Shown here one piece after another: positions 48,099 to 59,458 of a DNA stretch of 64,000 nucleotides (position 1 is its first letter; every line of letters begins with the position of its first letter). The notes beneath the pieces are model-generated. The model worked only from the letters and a program-made list of their open reading frames with translations, searched no databases and was not told where the DNA came from. Origin of the DNA: Prochlorococcus sp. AG-388-F11 (GTDB lineage: Bacteria > Cyanobacteriota > Cyanobacteriia > PCC-6307 > Cyanobiaceae); NCBI GenBank assembly GCA_003279845.1, contig QCGP01000004.1, forward strand, positions 1 through 64,000, written 5' to 3'. Position numbers and translations under genes: made by a program.

Positions 48099-49297
48099 AA
48101 AATAAAATTCATACTATTGAAGTTGAAAATAATGAGACTCAATCAGTAGAGGAAATTATTGAAAAAATTAGAGAGAATAAAATTATTTATGTAAAAAACA
48201 AATTATATGAAGATGAAGATGTATTAGATTCAATTACTGAAAATGGGCCAGCAATTATCTTAAACAGTAGTGGGAGTTCTGGAAAACCAAGAAAATGTTT
48301 TCACCATTTAGATAATCTTCAATTATCTGCTATTACATCAGGAAAATGGCTAATCGAGCAAGGATTTGAATTGCAAAAATGCCTAATTTTGAATACTTTA
48401 CCCCTGAACCATATAAGTGGGTTAATGCCAATTTTTAGAAGTCAAACTTGGGGATGTGATTGTATTAATATTTCTCCGAATTTAATAAAAAAAACTCGAG
48501 AACTTTTACTTTTTACAATTAAATCTAAAAAAAACAAAAAACACTTGATTACATCATTAGTACCTACACAATTACAAAGACTTTTAGCTCAAAAAGATGG
48601 TATTAGTTGGCTAAAAATTTTTGATTTAATTTGGGTAGGTGGAGCTTCAATTTCAAGGGAAAGTGCAGAACAATGTATAGAAGAAAAGATAAAATTAGCA
48701 CCTTGTTATGGCTCAACTGAAACAGCAGCAATGGTTACGAGTTTAAAACCAAAAGAATTCTTAATGGGTTTTCAAAATGTTGGAGAAATACTACCTGATA
48801 CAAAAATCAGAATTAACGCACAAGGATTAATCGAAATAAAATCAGCCAGAATTGGAATCGAAATAATAGACTCTTCAAAAACTAAAAATTTCAAAAATAA
48901 AAATGGATGGTGGCAAACAGGTGATTTAGGTGAAATCAATCAAATCAATAATTATTTATATTTAAACTTTCTTGGAAGAAGTGATAACGCTTTTAATTCA
49001 GGAGGAGAAATCGTTTTCCCAAAAGTTATTGAATCTCGATTAAATGATTTCATTATGAAAGAAAATATCCCAATTAATAAATTTAATATTTCAAAAGTAT
49101 CCGACAAATTATGGGGAAATAAAATTAAAATAATTGTTGAATATAAAGAACATACAAATCATAAAAATATTGAAAATTCATTAAATTTATTAAAAAAATT
49201 TTCTCAAAGTTGGCCTAAACATGAAAAACCTGAAAAGTGGATTGTTAAAAACAAAAATACCAGTAAAGAAAAAATAAACTATAAATTTAAAAAATAA
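48095..49297 (+). CDS. menE: o-Succinylbenzoate-CoA ligase
   Basis: An adenylating enzyme of about 400 residues, short for MenE. Motifs: ILNSSGSSGKPRKC (phosphate loop), CYGSTETAAMV, WWQTGDLGEI and FLGRSDNAFNSGGE. The C-terminal lysine is in TSKEKINY. It activates succinylbenzoate to its CoA ester. An ATG at 48083 gives four more residues; ATG 48095 makes an ATGA overlap with the menC stop, like the menA/menC junction, so I prefer it. menD and menB are not in this window. Confidence 0.9.
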   Translation: MKNKIHTIEVENNETQSVEEIIEKIRENKIIYVKNKLYEDEDVLDSITENGPAIILNSSGSSGKPRKCFHHLDNLQLSAITSGKWLIEQGFELQKCLILNTLPLNHISGLMPIFRSQTWGCDCINISPNLIKKTRELLLFTIKSKKNKKHLITSLVPTQLQRLLAQKDGISWLKIFDLIWVGGASISRESAEQCIEEKIKLAPCYGSTETAAMVTSLKPKEFLMGFQNVGEILPDTKIRINAQGLIEIKSARIGIEIIDSSKTKNFKNKNGWWQTGDLGEINQINNYLYLNFLGRSDNAFNSGGEIVFPKVIESRLNDFIMKENIPINKFNISKVSDKLWGNKIKIIVEYKEHTNHKNIENSLNLLKKFSQSWPKHEKPEKWIVKNKNTSKEKINYKFKK

Positions 49298-49300
49298 TAA

Positions 49301-50949
<1,649 letters not shown>

Positions 50950-50987
50950 TCGAAATTTAACTTCTAAATAAATCTTAGTCGAAAGTT

Positions 50988-51896
50988 ATGCAAACTGACC
51001 TATCTGATTCATCTTTTTTCAATCATAAATCAGTTATGACAGATGAGATTATGGCCTCATTAGAGCATTACCCATTAATACATAACAACCAACTTAAAGG
51101 AATAGACGCAACTTTAGGCGGAGGAGGGCACTCTTATCATTTATTGAGAAAATATTCGGATTTAAATATAATTGGACTTGATCAAGATCCATTCGCGAGA
51201 ATATCAGCGTCAAAAAAACTTGATGAATTTAAAAATAGGATTGATATAGTGGCTTCAAATTTTGCGGATTTTGTACCAAAAGAAAAAGTTTCTTTTGTGA
51301 TTGCAGATCTTGGAGTAAATAGTAACCAAATTGATGACCCTAAAAGAGGATTTAGTTTCCAAAAAGATGGTCCACTTGATATGCGCATGAATCCTCTTCT
51401 TGAAGTTGATGCAGATAAATTAATTGAGGCTTTAAATGAAAAAGATCTAGCTAATTTAATCTATAAATATGGAGATGAGAGATTATCAAGAAAAATTGCT
51501 AGGAAAATAAAAATGGATTTAAAGGAAAATGGGAAATATTCTGGGACAAAAGAGTTAGCTTATTCTATTGCAGGCTGCTTCCCACCAAAACAAAGATATA
51601 AAAAAATACACCCAGCAACAAGAACATTTCAAGCATTAAGAATTGCTGTTAATAAAGAAATTGAAGTATTAGAAAAATTTTTGCAAGTTGTTCCTGAATG
51701 GCTTTTGCCAGGGGGTATTATTTCTATTATTAGTTTTCATTCTCTTGAGGATAGGTTAGTTAAAAGTTCTTTTAAGAATGATCAAAGACTAAAAAACCTG
51801 ACAAAAAAACCAATTACTCCTTCCGATCAAGAAGTCGAACTAAATAGAAGAGCCAGAAGTGGAAAATTAAGAATTGCTCAATTAAAAAGCCAATAA
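50988..51896 (+). CDS. rsmH: 16S rRNA m4C1402 methyltransferase
   Basis: A 302-residue RsmH (MraW). The SAM-binding segments are ATLGGGGHSYHLL and IIGLDQDP; GPLDMRMNP, HPATRTFQALRIAVN and IISFHSLEDR are hallmark motifs. It methylates C1402 in the ribosomal P site. Unlike in many bacteria it is not in a cell-division cluster here. The start is ATG. It is convergent with the desulfurase gene, 3-base gap. Confidence 0.96.
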   Translation: MQTDLSDSSFFNHKSVMTDEIMASLEHYPLIHNNQLKGIDATLGGGGHSYHLLRKYSDLNIIGLDQDPFARISASKKLDEFKNRIDIVASNFADFVPKEKVSFVIADLGVNSNQIDDPKRGFSFQKDGPLDMRMNPLLEVDADKLIEALNEKDLANLIYKYGDERLSRKIARKIKMDLKENGKYSGTKELAYSIAGCFPPKQRYKKIHPATRTFQALRIAVNKEIEVLEKFLQVVPEWLLPGGIISIISFHSLEDRLVKSSFKNDQRLKNLTKKPITPSDQEVELNRRARSGKLRIAQLKSQ

Positions 51897-51899
51897 TTT

Positions 51900-53045
51900 C
51901 TAACGTAATGATTTGATCGTATTTGTAAGAATATGAATTGCTTCTTTTATCTCTTTTGAATTAGTGCTTAATCCAATACTTAACCTTATTGAAGATTCTG
52001 CTTCTTTAAAAGATCTACCTAAGGCTAGTAAAACGTGAGATGGTTCACCATTACTGCATGCAGATCCACTAGAACAAATTATTTTGGATTTTAAAACTTT
52101 ATGAAACTTTGCTCCGTTTAAATCCAATACAGTCAAATTTAAATTTTGAGGTAATCTTTTTTCTATGGAGCCATTAATTAATAAACCAGAATTATTTTCT
52201 AACAAACCCTTCAAAAGATTATTTCTATATAAAAGTAATTTCTCAGCATTACTTTTTTGATTAAAAACTGCTATCTCTATTGCTTTAGCAAAGCCAACTA
52301 CTAAAGGGAGAGGTAATGTACCAGACCTGAGACCATATTCCTGGCCTCCTCCAATAATTAAAGGCTCAAGATTAATTTCTTCATCAATCAAAAGAAGTCC
52401 TATCCCCTTAGGGCCATATATTTTGTGAGAACTTATCGTTATCATATTTACATCTGATAAAAGATTGTCTAACTCGATGTAACCTAAACATTGTGCAAAA
52501 TCAGAGTGAAAAGTTATTCCTTTCGATTTACATATCTTTGAAATATTCTCTAAAGGCTGGATAACCCCTATTTCGTTATTTGCCAACATAAAACTAACCA
52601 TAAATGTATCTTCTCTTATATTTTTTTTGAATTGTTCTTCTGAAATTAATCCATCTTTCTTAGGATTAATTTCTGTAACTTTAAATCCCTCTTTTTTTAG
52701 TTGGTTTAGTGGTTCAAGTACAGCTTTGTGCTCCGTTTTTAAGGTAATAATATGTCCATAATTTCCTGTTTTTTTATAGTAATTTCTCGCAAAACCCAAT
52801 AAGGCTAGGTTATTAGATTCTGTTGCGCCACTTGTAAAAATAACTTTTTTATTCTTAAGAAATAAATTTTGTTCTATTTTTTCTCTCGAGGCTTCCAATA
52901 TAGCGCTTGCGTTAATGCCCGCCAAATTAGATTTGCTTGAAGGGTTAGAAAATATCTCACTCCAAAAAGGTTTCATAGAGTCAACAACTTCCTTAGAGCA
53001 AGGAGTCGAAGATTGATAATCTAGTAGTATGGGAGTTGATAGCAT
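51900..53045 (-). CDS. Cysteine desulfurase (NifS/IscS-like)
   Basis: A 381-residue class V PLP enzyme. The PLP lysine is in ISSHKIYGPKGIG, the histidine region is TLKTEHKAVL, and the active cysteine is in SGSACSNGEPSHVL. The loop around that cysteine is of the IscS/NifS type, not the short SufS type. It supplies sulfur for iron-sulfur clusters or tRNA thiolation. No suf or isc partner lies adjacent. The start is ATG, divergent from the response regulator. Confidence 0.9.
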   Translation of the reverse strand: MLSTPILLDYQSSTPCSKEVVDSMKPFWSEIFSNPSSKSNLAGINASAILEASREKIEQNLFLKNKKVIFTSGATESNNLALLGFARNYYKKTGNYGHIITLKTEHKAVLEPLNQLKKEGFKVTEINPKKDGLISEEQFKKNIREDTFMVSFMLANNEIGVIQPLENISKICKSKGITFHSDFAQCLGYIELDNLLSDVNMITISSHKIYGPKGIGLLLIDEEINLEPLIIGGGQEYGLRSGTLPLPLVVGFAKAIEIAVFNQKSNAEKLLLYRNNLLKGLLENNSGLLINGSIEKRLPQNLNLTVLDLNGAKFHKVLKSKIICSSGSACSNGEPSHVLLALGRSFKEAESSIRLSIGLSTNSKEIKEAIHILTNTIKSLR

Positions 53046-53104
53046 TGTATTTAGTATATAAAATTCTCTTTATTACTAGAAAATCAAATTAAAGAATTCA
53101 AAAA

Positions 53105-53833
53105 ATGAATGAAATTAATCAAATAAATAATGAAGCGGTAAGAAAATCAAGAATTTTATTAGTTGATGATGAGCCCGGTTTAAGAACAGCTGTTAAAACA
53201 TTTCTAGAAGATGAAGGCTTTGAAATATTTATTGCAGTTGATGGAGAGGATGGTTGGGAACAAGCTCAAAAAGTTTTTCCTGATTTGATAATAAGCGATA
53301 TTATGATGCCTCGAGCTAACGGTTATGCTTTATTAGAAAAAATTAGAGATGATGAAAAATTAGGAGGAACTCCAGTTATTTTTCTGACTGCAAAAGGAAT
53401 GACCCTAGATAGAACAGAAGGTTATCTCGCAGGAGTTGATGATTATATTTCCAAACCTTTCGACCCTGATGAATTAGCTGCGAGAGTTAAAAACGTAATA
53501 AAGAGACAAGAACGTTTACTGAAAGAAGCCGCACGATTCGCAGATATTGATGTAAGCAAGATGGCCAAGCAAATTACTGAAATAAAATCTATGCTCACAG
53601 ACCAAAATCCCACTAATTCAGAAAATAAAATAAATCTTCCTAGTTTTACTCCAAGAGAAGCAAGTGTACTTCAACTAGTAGCAGAGGGGCTGATGAACAA
53701 GGAAATTGCAAGACAGCTTGAAACATCTATTAGAAATGTTGAAAAATATGTAAGTAGACTATTTATCAAGACAGGCACATCTAGCCGAACAGAATTAGTT
53801 CGTTATGCACTTGAAAATCATTTGGTAAAATAA
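53105..53833 (+). CDS. NarL/LuxR-type response regulator, Ycf29-like
   Basis: A 242-residue two-domain regulator. The receiver domain (about 15-135) has ILLVDDEPGLR, the phospho-aspartate in LIISDIMMPRANGY, and the conserved lysine in YISKPFDPDEL. A ~40-residue linker leads to a LuxR-type helix-turn-helix (FTPREASVLQLVAEGLMNKE) at 178-240. Few regulators exist in Prochlorococcus, and this NarL-type form resembles the plastid-encoded Ycf29. No sensor kinase is adjacent, so its signal is unknown. Confidence 0.87.
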   Translation: MNEINQINNEAVRKSRILLVDDEPGLRTAVKTFLEDEGFEIFIAVDGEDGWEQAQKVFPDLIISDIMMPRANGYALLEKIRDDEKLGGTPVIFLTAKGMTLDRTEGYLAGVDDYISKPFDPDELAARVKNVIKRQERLLKEAARFADIDVSKMAKQITEIKSMLTDQNPTNSENKINLPSFTPREASVLQLVAEGLMNKEIARQLETSIRNVEKYVSRLFIKTGTSSRTELVRYALENHLVK

Positions 53834-53837
53834 TTTA

Positions 53838-54536
53838 TTAAATTTTCTCGAATTCAATTAGTTTGGAAAAATAAAAAGGAGCTTGATTTAATTTCTTTTG
53901 AACCACTTTAAATCCTCTTTCTTTAGCAGCATTAATAATTCCCTTTTCTTTCAATGTATATGCTCTTGTAGTTTTACTTGGCCCTGGAAATAATTTTCCA
54001 ATATTTTTTAGAACAGCAAGAACTGGAGTATAGGGAGCAAAGCTAACTATTAGTTTTTCTTTGCTTAAATCGCATAGATGTTGGACCATTTCTTCTGCGA
54101 CTGGTTGAGGATAATGAATAAATACATCCAAACAAACTACAACATCAAATAATCCTTTTAATTTTTCCAGATCACAGACTTCATATTTGATTTTACCTTG
54201 ATTGAAACCTAATTCATTAATGCGTTTTTTTGTTTCTTTAATCATTTCAGAAGAAATATCGCTCACCTGTAGTTCTTTTATGCCAAGTCTCAGTAAAGGT
54301 ATGGAAAGACTTCCTACACCACATCCTGCATCACAATAACTTTTTTTTGTTAGTTCAGTATAATTTTTTATGTATGAGACCACATCATCTACAGTTTTTT
54401 GATGTCCTTTCCTAATATTTTTTTGAACTGTATTAATTTCATCAGATTTGCTATAAATTTTATTCCATCTTTCAAAGCCAGTTCCATTAAAATACTCCCT
54501 AACTTCACTTTTTTCGATAATCTTATTTGACGTCAT
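53838..54536 (-). CDS. chlM: Magnesium-protoporphyrin IX methyltransferase
   Basis: A 232-residue SAM-dependent methyltransferase with glycine motif CDAGCGVGSLSIPLL and a post-motif VVVCLDVFIHYP. YFNGTGFERWNKIYS at the N-terminus is typical of ChlM/BchM. It methylates the propionate of Mg-protoporphyrin IX in chlorophyll synthesis at the membrane. ATG start; divergent from purE and convergent with the response regulator. Confidence 0.93.
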   Translation of the reverse strand: MTSNKIIEKSEVREYFNGTGFERWNKIYSKSDEINTVQKNIRKGHQKTVDDVVSYIKNYTELTKKSYCDAGCGVGSLSIPLLRLGIKELQVSDISSEMIKETKKRINELGFNQGKIKYEVCDLEKLKGLFDVVVCLDVFIHYPQPVAEEMVQHLCDLSKEKLIVSFAPYTPVLAVLKNIGKLFPGPSKTTRAYTLKEKGIINAAKERGFKVVQKKLNQAPFYFSKLIEFEKI

Positions 54537-54575
54537 AAAATTCTATGAAAATTTATTCTTTTTATACTAACTAAC

Positions 54576-54599
54576 TGGCGCCAATTTAATTGCACGCCA
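54576..54599. promoter_or_regulatory. Palindromic element in chlM/purE divergent promoter
   Basis: TGGCGCCA (54576-54583) is a perfect 8-base palindrome, and GCACGCCA (54592-54599) repeats its right half, so TGGCG and CGCCA also form a larger dyad. These are unusually G+C-rich bases in an AT-rich 89-base gap between divergent chlM and purE. It could be an operator for either gene. Confidence 0.4.
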
Positions 54600-54625
54600 T
54601 TATAGGAAAGAATTGATTTGTTATT

Positions 54626-55162
54626 TTGTCAGAATTGAATTCTAAAGAAATTTATAAAATTGCTGTCGTTATGGGTAGTGATTCAGATCTAAAAACATTG
54701 AAACCTGCCATTGATATTTTAGGAGAATTTGGAATCAAAACTGAAGTTTGTATACTCTCTGCCCATCGAACACCTATAGAAATGATGGAATATGCAAAAA
54801 ATGCAGAATCAGAAAACATAAAAGTAATAATTGCCGGAGCTGGTGGTGCTGCTCACCTTCCAGGAATGCTGGCATCCATAACTTGCATTCCTGTAATTGG
54901 AGTACCAGTAGAGAGTAAAACACTTAAGGGAATTGACTCTCTTTTATCAATTGTTCAAATGCCAGCTGGGATTCCAGTTGCAACAGTTGCAATTAATGGA
55001 GGTCAAAATGCTGGATTATTGGCTATAGAGATAATAAGTTTATTTGATGAATCCATAAAGAAAAATTTAAAAGAATTCAGAAAAAATCTTCATACACAGG
55101 TAAGAACTAAAAATAGTAAATTATCAACTATTGGAGCTGATAACTATATTCAAAATAAATGA
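54626..55162 (+). CDS. purE: N5-carboxyaminoimidazole ribonucleotide mutase
   Basis: A 178-residue PurE class I enzyme of purine synthesis. MGSDSDLKTLKPA, LSAHRTPIEMMEYA and GAGGAAHLPGMLAS are the family motifs. It moves the carboxylate from N5-CAIR to CAIR. The start is TTG (54626), and no upstream ATG is available in frame. purK is not in the window. Confidence 0.95.
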   Translation: MSELNSKEIYKIAVVMGSDSDLKTLKPAIDILGEFGIKTEVCILSAHRTPIEMMEYAKNAESENIKVIIAGAGGAAHLPGMLASITCIPVIGVPVESKTLKGIDSLLSIVQMPAGIPVATVAINGGQNAGLLAIEIISLFDESIKKNLKEFRKNLHTQVRTKNSKLSTIGADNYIQNK

Positions 55163-55165
55163 CAT

Positions 55166-55190
55166 CTAATCTTTTATATTAGGCCTTTTT
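55166..55190 (+). terminator. Possible terminator of purE
   Basis: CTAAT (55166-55170) and ATTAG (55178-55182) enclose a 7-base loop and are followed by GCC and five T. The stem is short and A-T rich and overlaps the 3' end of convergent cysC. Confidence 0.35.
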
Positions 55191-55814
55191 AAGAAAGTTT
55201 TCTTTTTTAAGGTAGTTAATAACTTTTTCAACGGAATCATTTAAATCTAACGAACCTGTATCAACAACAATTTCTGGATTATGAGGAGCTTCATATGGAC
55301 TAGAAATACCTGTAAATTCCTTAATTTCCCCCAAACGAGCTTTCTTATAAAGACCTTTAGTATCCCTATTTTCGCAAACTGTGATATCTGCAGCACAATA
55401 AACTTCGATAAAATCCTTAGATCCAATAATTTTTCTCACCTTATCTCGATCGCTAATAAATGGAGAAACGAAAGCTGTGATAGTTATTATCCCTGCATTC
55501 ATAAATAAATTCGCAACTTCTCCAATTCGTCTTATATTTTCTTCTCTATCTTCATCTGAGAACCCAAGATCTTTACATAAACCGTGTCTAATATTATCTC
55601 CATCCAAAACGTAAGTCGAAAAACCATCTAAGTGTAAAACTTCATTTAAAGCGTTGGCTAAAGTACTCTTACCAGAGCCAGATAAACCTGTAAACCAGAT
55701 AACCATTCCTTTATGACCTCTCATTTTCTCTAGCTTTTCTCTATCAATAGTTAAATTATGCCACTTTATATTGGTTGACTTTGCTTGATCTTGTTCTCTC
55801 ATTGTTTGAATCAT
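55179..55814 (-). CDS. cysC: Adenylylsulfate kinase
   Basis: A 211-residue APS kinase making PAPS for sulfate assimilation. The P-loop is GLSGSGKST, followed by LDGDNIRHGLCKDLGFS and the lid motif KGLYKKARLGEIKEFTGI. The DNA is open one codon further to a TTG at 55815-55817; ATG 55814 (MIQTMREQ) or 55802 is more likely. It is convergent with purE and lies 30 bases after the SUI1 gene on the same strand. Confidence 0.94.
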   Translation of the reverse strand: MIQTMREQDQAKSTNIKWHNLTIDREKLEKMRGHKGMVIWFTGLSGSGKSTLANALNEVLHLDGFSTYVLDGDNIRHGLCKDLGFSDEDREENIRRIGEVANLFMNAGIITITAFVSPFISDRDKVRKIIGSKDFIEVYCAADITVCENRDTKGLYKKARLGEIKEFTGISSPYEAPHNPEIVVDTGSLDLNDSVEKVINYLKKENFLKKA

Positions 55815-55844
55815 CAAAATTAAAAACCTATCCTAACCCTTGCT

Positions 55845-56153
55845 TCATAAATTATGAAATCCCTCTTTACGAAGAAACTCAATTGATTTCGATACCATAT
55901 CACCCTGTAACTGGATATTACTATCAATTAATGTTCCTCCAGTACCACAAAAAATTTTAATTTTTTTTAGTAATTCTTTTAAGAAAATTTCATCCTCAGT
56001 TCCTAAACCTCTTATCAAAGTGATAGTCTTGCCCTTTTTACCTTTTTTTAGTTTTGAAATATTTATTTTTGATCGTTTATTAATAGTATCTACCTTAGCT
56101 ATTTCTTCAGCTTTTTCTTCATTATCAAATTCTATCCAATTCTTTTTTCCCAT
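55845..56153 (-). CDS. SUI1/eIF1-family (YciH-like) protein
   Basis: A 102-residue protein. The SUI1 fold covers about residues 35-102: GKTITLIRGLGTEDEIFLKELLKKIK, CGTGGTLIDSNIQLQGD and a final ...LRKEGF. It is the bacterial relative of eukaryotic initiation factor eIF1, whose role in bacterial initiation is only partly known. The N-terminal 35 residues are charged. It is divergent from trpB and upstream of cysC. Confidence 0.9.
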   Translation of the reverse strand: MGKKNWIEFDNEEKAEEIAKVDTINKRSKINISKLKKGKKGKTITLIRGLGTEDEIFLKELLKKIKIFCGTGGTLIDSNIQLQGDMVSKSIEFLRKEGFHNL

Positions 56154-56201
56154 TATTTTTAATATAATCTATAGTTAGTTAATACTTATTCTATAGAAAA
56201 A

Positions 56202-57446
56202 GTGGTAAGTACATTTTCTCGCAAAGATCAAAATTATAAAAAAGAGGATTTAAATCAGCCCTCCAAAGATGGAAGATTTGGAAAATATGGAGGTCAATAT
56301 GTTCCTGAAACGCTCATGCCGGCTCTTTTTGAGCTTGAAAAAGCTGCATCAAATGCATGGAAAGATAAACTTTTTGTGAAAGAATTAAATCATCTACTTA
56401 AGACTTATGTAGGAAGAGAAACACCACTTTATGAAGCTAAAAGACTTACTGAACATTACAAAACTAATAAAGCATCTCCAATAATATGGCTTAAAAGAGA
56501 AGATTTAAATCATACCGGTGCTCACAAAATTAATAATGCCCTTGGACAAGCTTTATTAGCAATAAGAATGGGCAAAAAAAGAATAATCGCAGAAACTGGA
56601 GCAGGTCAGCATGGAGTTGCTACGGCTACTGTTTGTGCAAGATTTGGCTTGAAATGTATTATCTATATGGGTGCTGAAGACATAAAAAGGCAATCCCTTA
56701 ACGTCTTCAGAATGAAACTTCTAGGTGCTGAAGTTAAAGTTGTAAATTCTGGAACTGCAACGCTTAAGGACGCTACCAGTGAAGCCATTAGAGATTGGGT
56801 TTCTAATGTCGAAACCACACACTACATTTTAGGATCTGTTGCCGGCCCACATCCTTTCCCAAAGATAGTGCGAGATTTTCATGCAGTTATAGGAGAAGAA
56901 ACTAAAAAACAATGTTTGGAATCATTTGGATCTTTACCCGATATTTTGCTTGCTTGTGTAGGTGGGGGATCAAATGCAATGGGCCTTTTCCATCCTTTTG
57001 TTAAAGAAACTTCTGTACGACTCATTGGAGTTGAAGCTGCAGGAAGCGGAGTTGATACTGACAAGCATGCTGCAACCATCACAAAAGGGTCAGTTGGAAT
57101 TTTGCATGGATCAATGAGTCTTCTCTTACAAGATGATAATGGTCAAGTACAAGAAGCTCACTCAATAAGTGCTGGTTTAGATTACCCTGGAGTAGGGCCG
57201 GAACATAGCCATTTAAAAGATATAGGTAGAGCAGAATATGGATCAGTCACAGATCAAGAAGCTTTAGATGCTTTGAGACTTGTTAGTGAACTTGAAGGAA
57301 TTATACCGGCACTTGAAACTTCCCACGCCTTTGCTTGGTTAGATAAATTATGTCCTACTCTTGAAAAAGATACTCATATAGTTATCAATTGCTCTGGGAG
57401 AGGTGACAAAGATGTTAATACTGTTGCATCTTCATTAGATATTTAA
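56202..57446 (+). CDS. trpB: Tryptophan synthase beta subunit
   Basis: A 414-residue TrpB1-type enzyme condensing indole and serine. [17 protein letters not shown] opens the conserved part; the PLP lysine is in [13 protein letters not shown]; the phosphate loop is GGGSNAMG. The start is GTG (56202). It is not next to trpA or to the trpG of this window, so tryptophan genes are scattered as in other cyanobacteria. Confidence 0.97.
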   Translation: MVSTFSRKDQNYKKEDLNQPSKDGRFGKYGGQYVPETLMPALFELEKAASNAWKDKLFVKELNHLLKTYVGRETPLYEAKRLTEHYKTNKASPIIWLKREDLNHTGAHKINNALGQALLAIRMGKKRIIAETGAGQHGVATATVCARFGLKCIIYMGAEDIKRQSLNVFRMKLLGAEVKVVNSGTATLKDATSEAIRDWVSNVETTHYILGSVAGPHPFPKIVRDFHAVIGEETKKQCLESFGSLPDILLACVGGGSNAMGLFHPFVKETSVRLIGVEAAGSGVDTDKHAATITKGSVGILHGSMSLLLQDDNGQVQEAHSISAGLDYPGVGPEHSHLKDIGRAEYGSVTDQEALDALRLVSELEGIIPALETSHAFAWLDKLCPTLEKDTHIVINCSGRGDKDVNTVASSLDI

Positions 57447-57827
57447 TCAATACCTTGGAATTGATGGGTCGATACACCTACTCCATCCATCAATACCCTC
57501 CTCCAAATTCCATATTTCGCTAACAATATTATTATCTAAGCACCATTGACAAAAATTATAACTTCTTATTCCTGCATGACAAGTCACAACAATTTCTCTT
57601 TCTGATAACCCAGCAAATATTTCTTCAACGAATTCAGATGTGATGTTACTAATTGGAATATGTAAAAATTCTTTTGAGAAACGAGCTAGTTCAAGCTCTG
57701 ACTTTTCTCTTACGTCAATCAAGACAGGATCTTCTTTATCAGAATTAAACCAATCATTGAGACTAGAAGCATTTATAGATTTTGGATAATTTCCCAATTG
57801 ATAGGATAAATTATGTGTTATTAACAA
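57447..57827 (-). CDS. Rhodanese-domain protein
   Basis: A 126-residue single rhodanese domain: WFNSDKEDPVLIDVREKSELE and the active-site loop VVTCHAGIRS with its cysteine. Family members handle sulfane sulfur or act as phosphatase-like regulators; the substrate here is unknown. The start reads TTG (57825-57827). It is convergent with trpB and abuts its stop. Confidence 0.83.
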   Translation of the reverse strand: MLITHNLSYQLGNYPKSINASSLNDWFNSDKEDPVLIDVREKSELELARFSKEFLHIPISNITSEFVEEIFAGLSEREIVVTCHAGIRSYNFCQWCLDNNIVSEIWNLEEGIDGWSRCIDPSIPRY

Positions 57828-57886
57828 TTTAATAAATTAAGTTGCAGTAAGAAATTTATTGTTAAAAATAAAAATAAACGTTGATA

Positions 57887-59335
57887 ATGAAACTTAGAGT
57901 AGTAGCAATAATACTATTATTATCTTCATTACTTTTTTTTGGTTCTCAAAAAGTTTCTGCTAAAAAATATAAAGAGCAAAGTACAAATATTGAGCAACTA
58001 AATATCTTAAAATATATTCCTGAAAACAATAAATTATTATTTATTTCAAGTTTAGATATTTTTGATATTTTTAACAAAGATAAAAATCCAAAAAATCAAG
58101 ATAACTTTATTTTAATAAAAGATTCTTTCTTAGATTACTTAGGTATAGATCTAGGCAACAATAAATTAGAAGATATTTATAACAATGAACTTGTAGTATC
58201 AATTTCTGATAATGGTAAAAAGCTAAAGGATGATATTTTAATGGTTTTTAAAATTAAGCCAGAAAAAAACTTAGACGATATATTGCATCTTTCTAATCAA
58301 ATTGATAATACTAGTGAAATAATACCAATTGATAGAGAAAATAAACTAAATTACCTAAACTTTATATATCGTACCGAAGATAATTATATTATTGCTTCAT
58401 CAGATAAGAAACTAATTACAAATAGTATCAACTCCAGCAATGATTTAAATAATAGAGACTTTCAATATGAAAGAAAACTTGTAGGACTTGACAGAGAAAA
58501 AAATATATTATTTACAAATAAATTTGGGAAAAGTTTATTTTTTAATAATGAAATTTTTTCTGAAAGAAATGACGATTTAGTTGCTACAACATTTGACGTA
58601 AAAAATAAACATTTGATTTTAAAATCATATTTACTAAATAATAAAATAAATCTTGATATTCTTGCTTACGATCAATTAATAAATAAAGAGGATCATAATA
58701 AAGATAATGCTGAAGTTTCAATTTTTAGTGATATTAAAAATCTTGACAAATCTCTCAAACCTCTAATAAATGATTTTGAAGACAGTTTTATTGAAGAGTT
58801 TAATAACAAGGCAAATCAAAATATTTTAATTCTAAATTCAAGTAAAGATTGGCTTATTGCAATTGAAAATAACGAAGATCAATGTGACTTAAGTACTTTA
58901 AAAAAACTTAAAGGTTTCAATAAATATACAATTAGACAAAATGAAAATGAATACTCTATATATTCCAAAAGTATTCTTGAAAAAAAAGACGATGTAATAA
59001 AACAATTAACTTATGAAAATATCTATTCAATAGAATCAAGAGATTTGCAAGTAATCAGTAATCATTTAATTGATGATAACAATTTAGAAAAAATCTCAAA
59101 GAAATTTTATAACCTAAAAACTAATAAAGATAAATCTGGTTTCCTTTACGCAAAAGTTGATATCAAACAACCAAATTCAAGTGAAATTGAATATTTTTCC
59201 GATTTTGAGGATCTTAATTTTCTCATTAGAAATATTTTAAAAATATCAAATAAAGAATCTCTAGAAATCATAAAACAATCTATTCCAGAAAAAAATCCAA
59301 TTCTCTACACAGAAACGAGTTTTAAAATACTTTAA
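57887..59335 (+). CDS. Exported protein of unknown function, DUF3352-like
   Basis: A 482-residue protein with a clear signal peptide (about 2-26, VVAIILLLSSLLFFGSQKVSA). The mature part has IPENNKLLFISSLDIFDIF near 45-65 and repeating strand-helix blocks with a strong Asn/Lys/Asp/Ile bias. The pattern recalls cyanobacterial DUF3352 proteins, which have no known function. I chose ATG 57887 over the in-frame TTG at 57881. It stands alone between the rhodanese gene and gltA. Confidence 0.68.
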   Translation: MKLRVVAIILLLSSLLFFGSQKVSAKKYKEQSTNIEQLNILKYIPENNKLLFISSLDIFDIFNKDKNPKNQDNFILIKDSFLDYLGIDLGNNKLEDIYNNELVVSISDNGKKLKDDILMVFKIKPEKNLDDILHLSNQIDNTSEIIPIDRENKLNYLNFIYRTEDNYIIASSDKKLITNSINSSNDLNNRDFQYERKLVGLDREKNILFTNKFGKSLFFNNEIFSERNDDLVATTFDVKNKHLILKSYLLNNKINLDILAYDQLINKEDHNKDNAEVSIFSDIKNLDKSLKPLINDFEDSFIEEFNNKANQNILILNSSKDWLIAIENNEDQCDLSTLKKLKGFNKYTIRQNENEYSIYSKSILEKKDDVIKQLTYENIYSIESRDLQVISNHLIDDNNLEKISKKFYNLKTNKDKSGFLYAKVDIKQPNSSEIEYFSDFEDLNFLIRNILKISNKESLEIIKQSIPEKNPILYTETSFKIL

Positions 59336-59458
59336 TGTTGTTATTCAAATAAACTCAAAAACAATTAATTTGAATATTTTTGAAGTTAATAACTTATGGT
59401 TAATTAAAAATTATTTGACTATCTTTAATCTATAAGTATTTGATATTGAATTAAGCAA

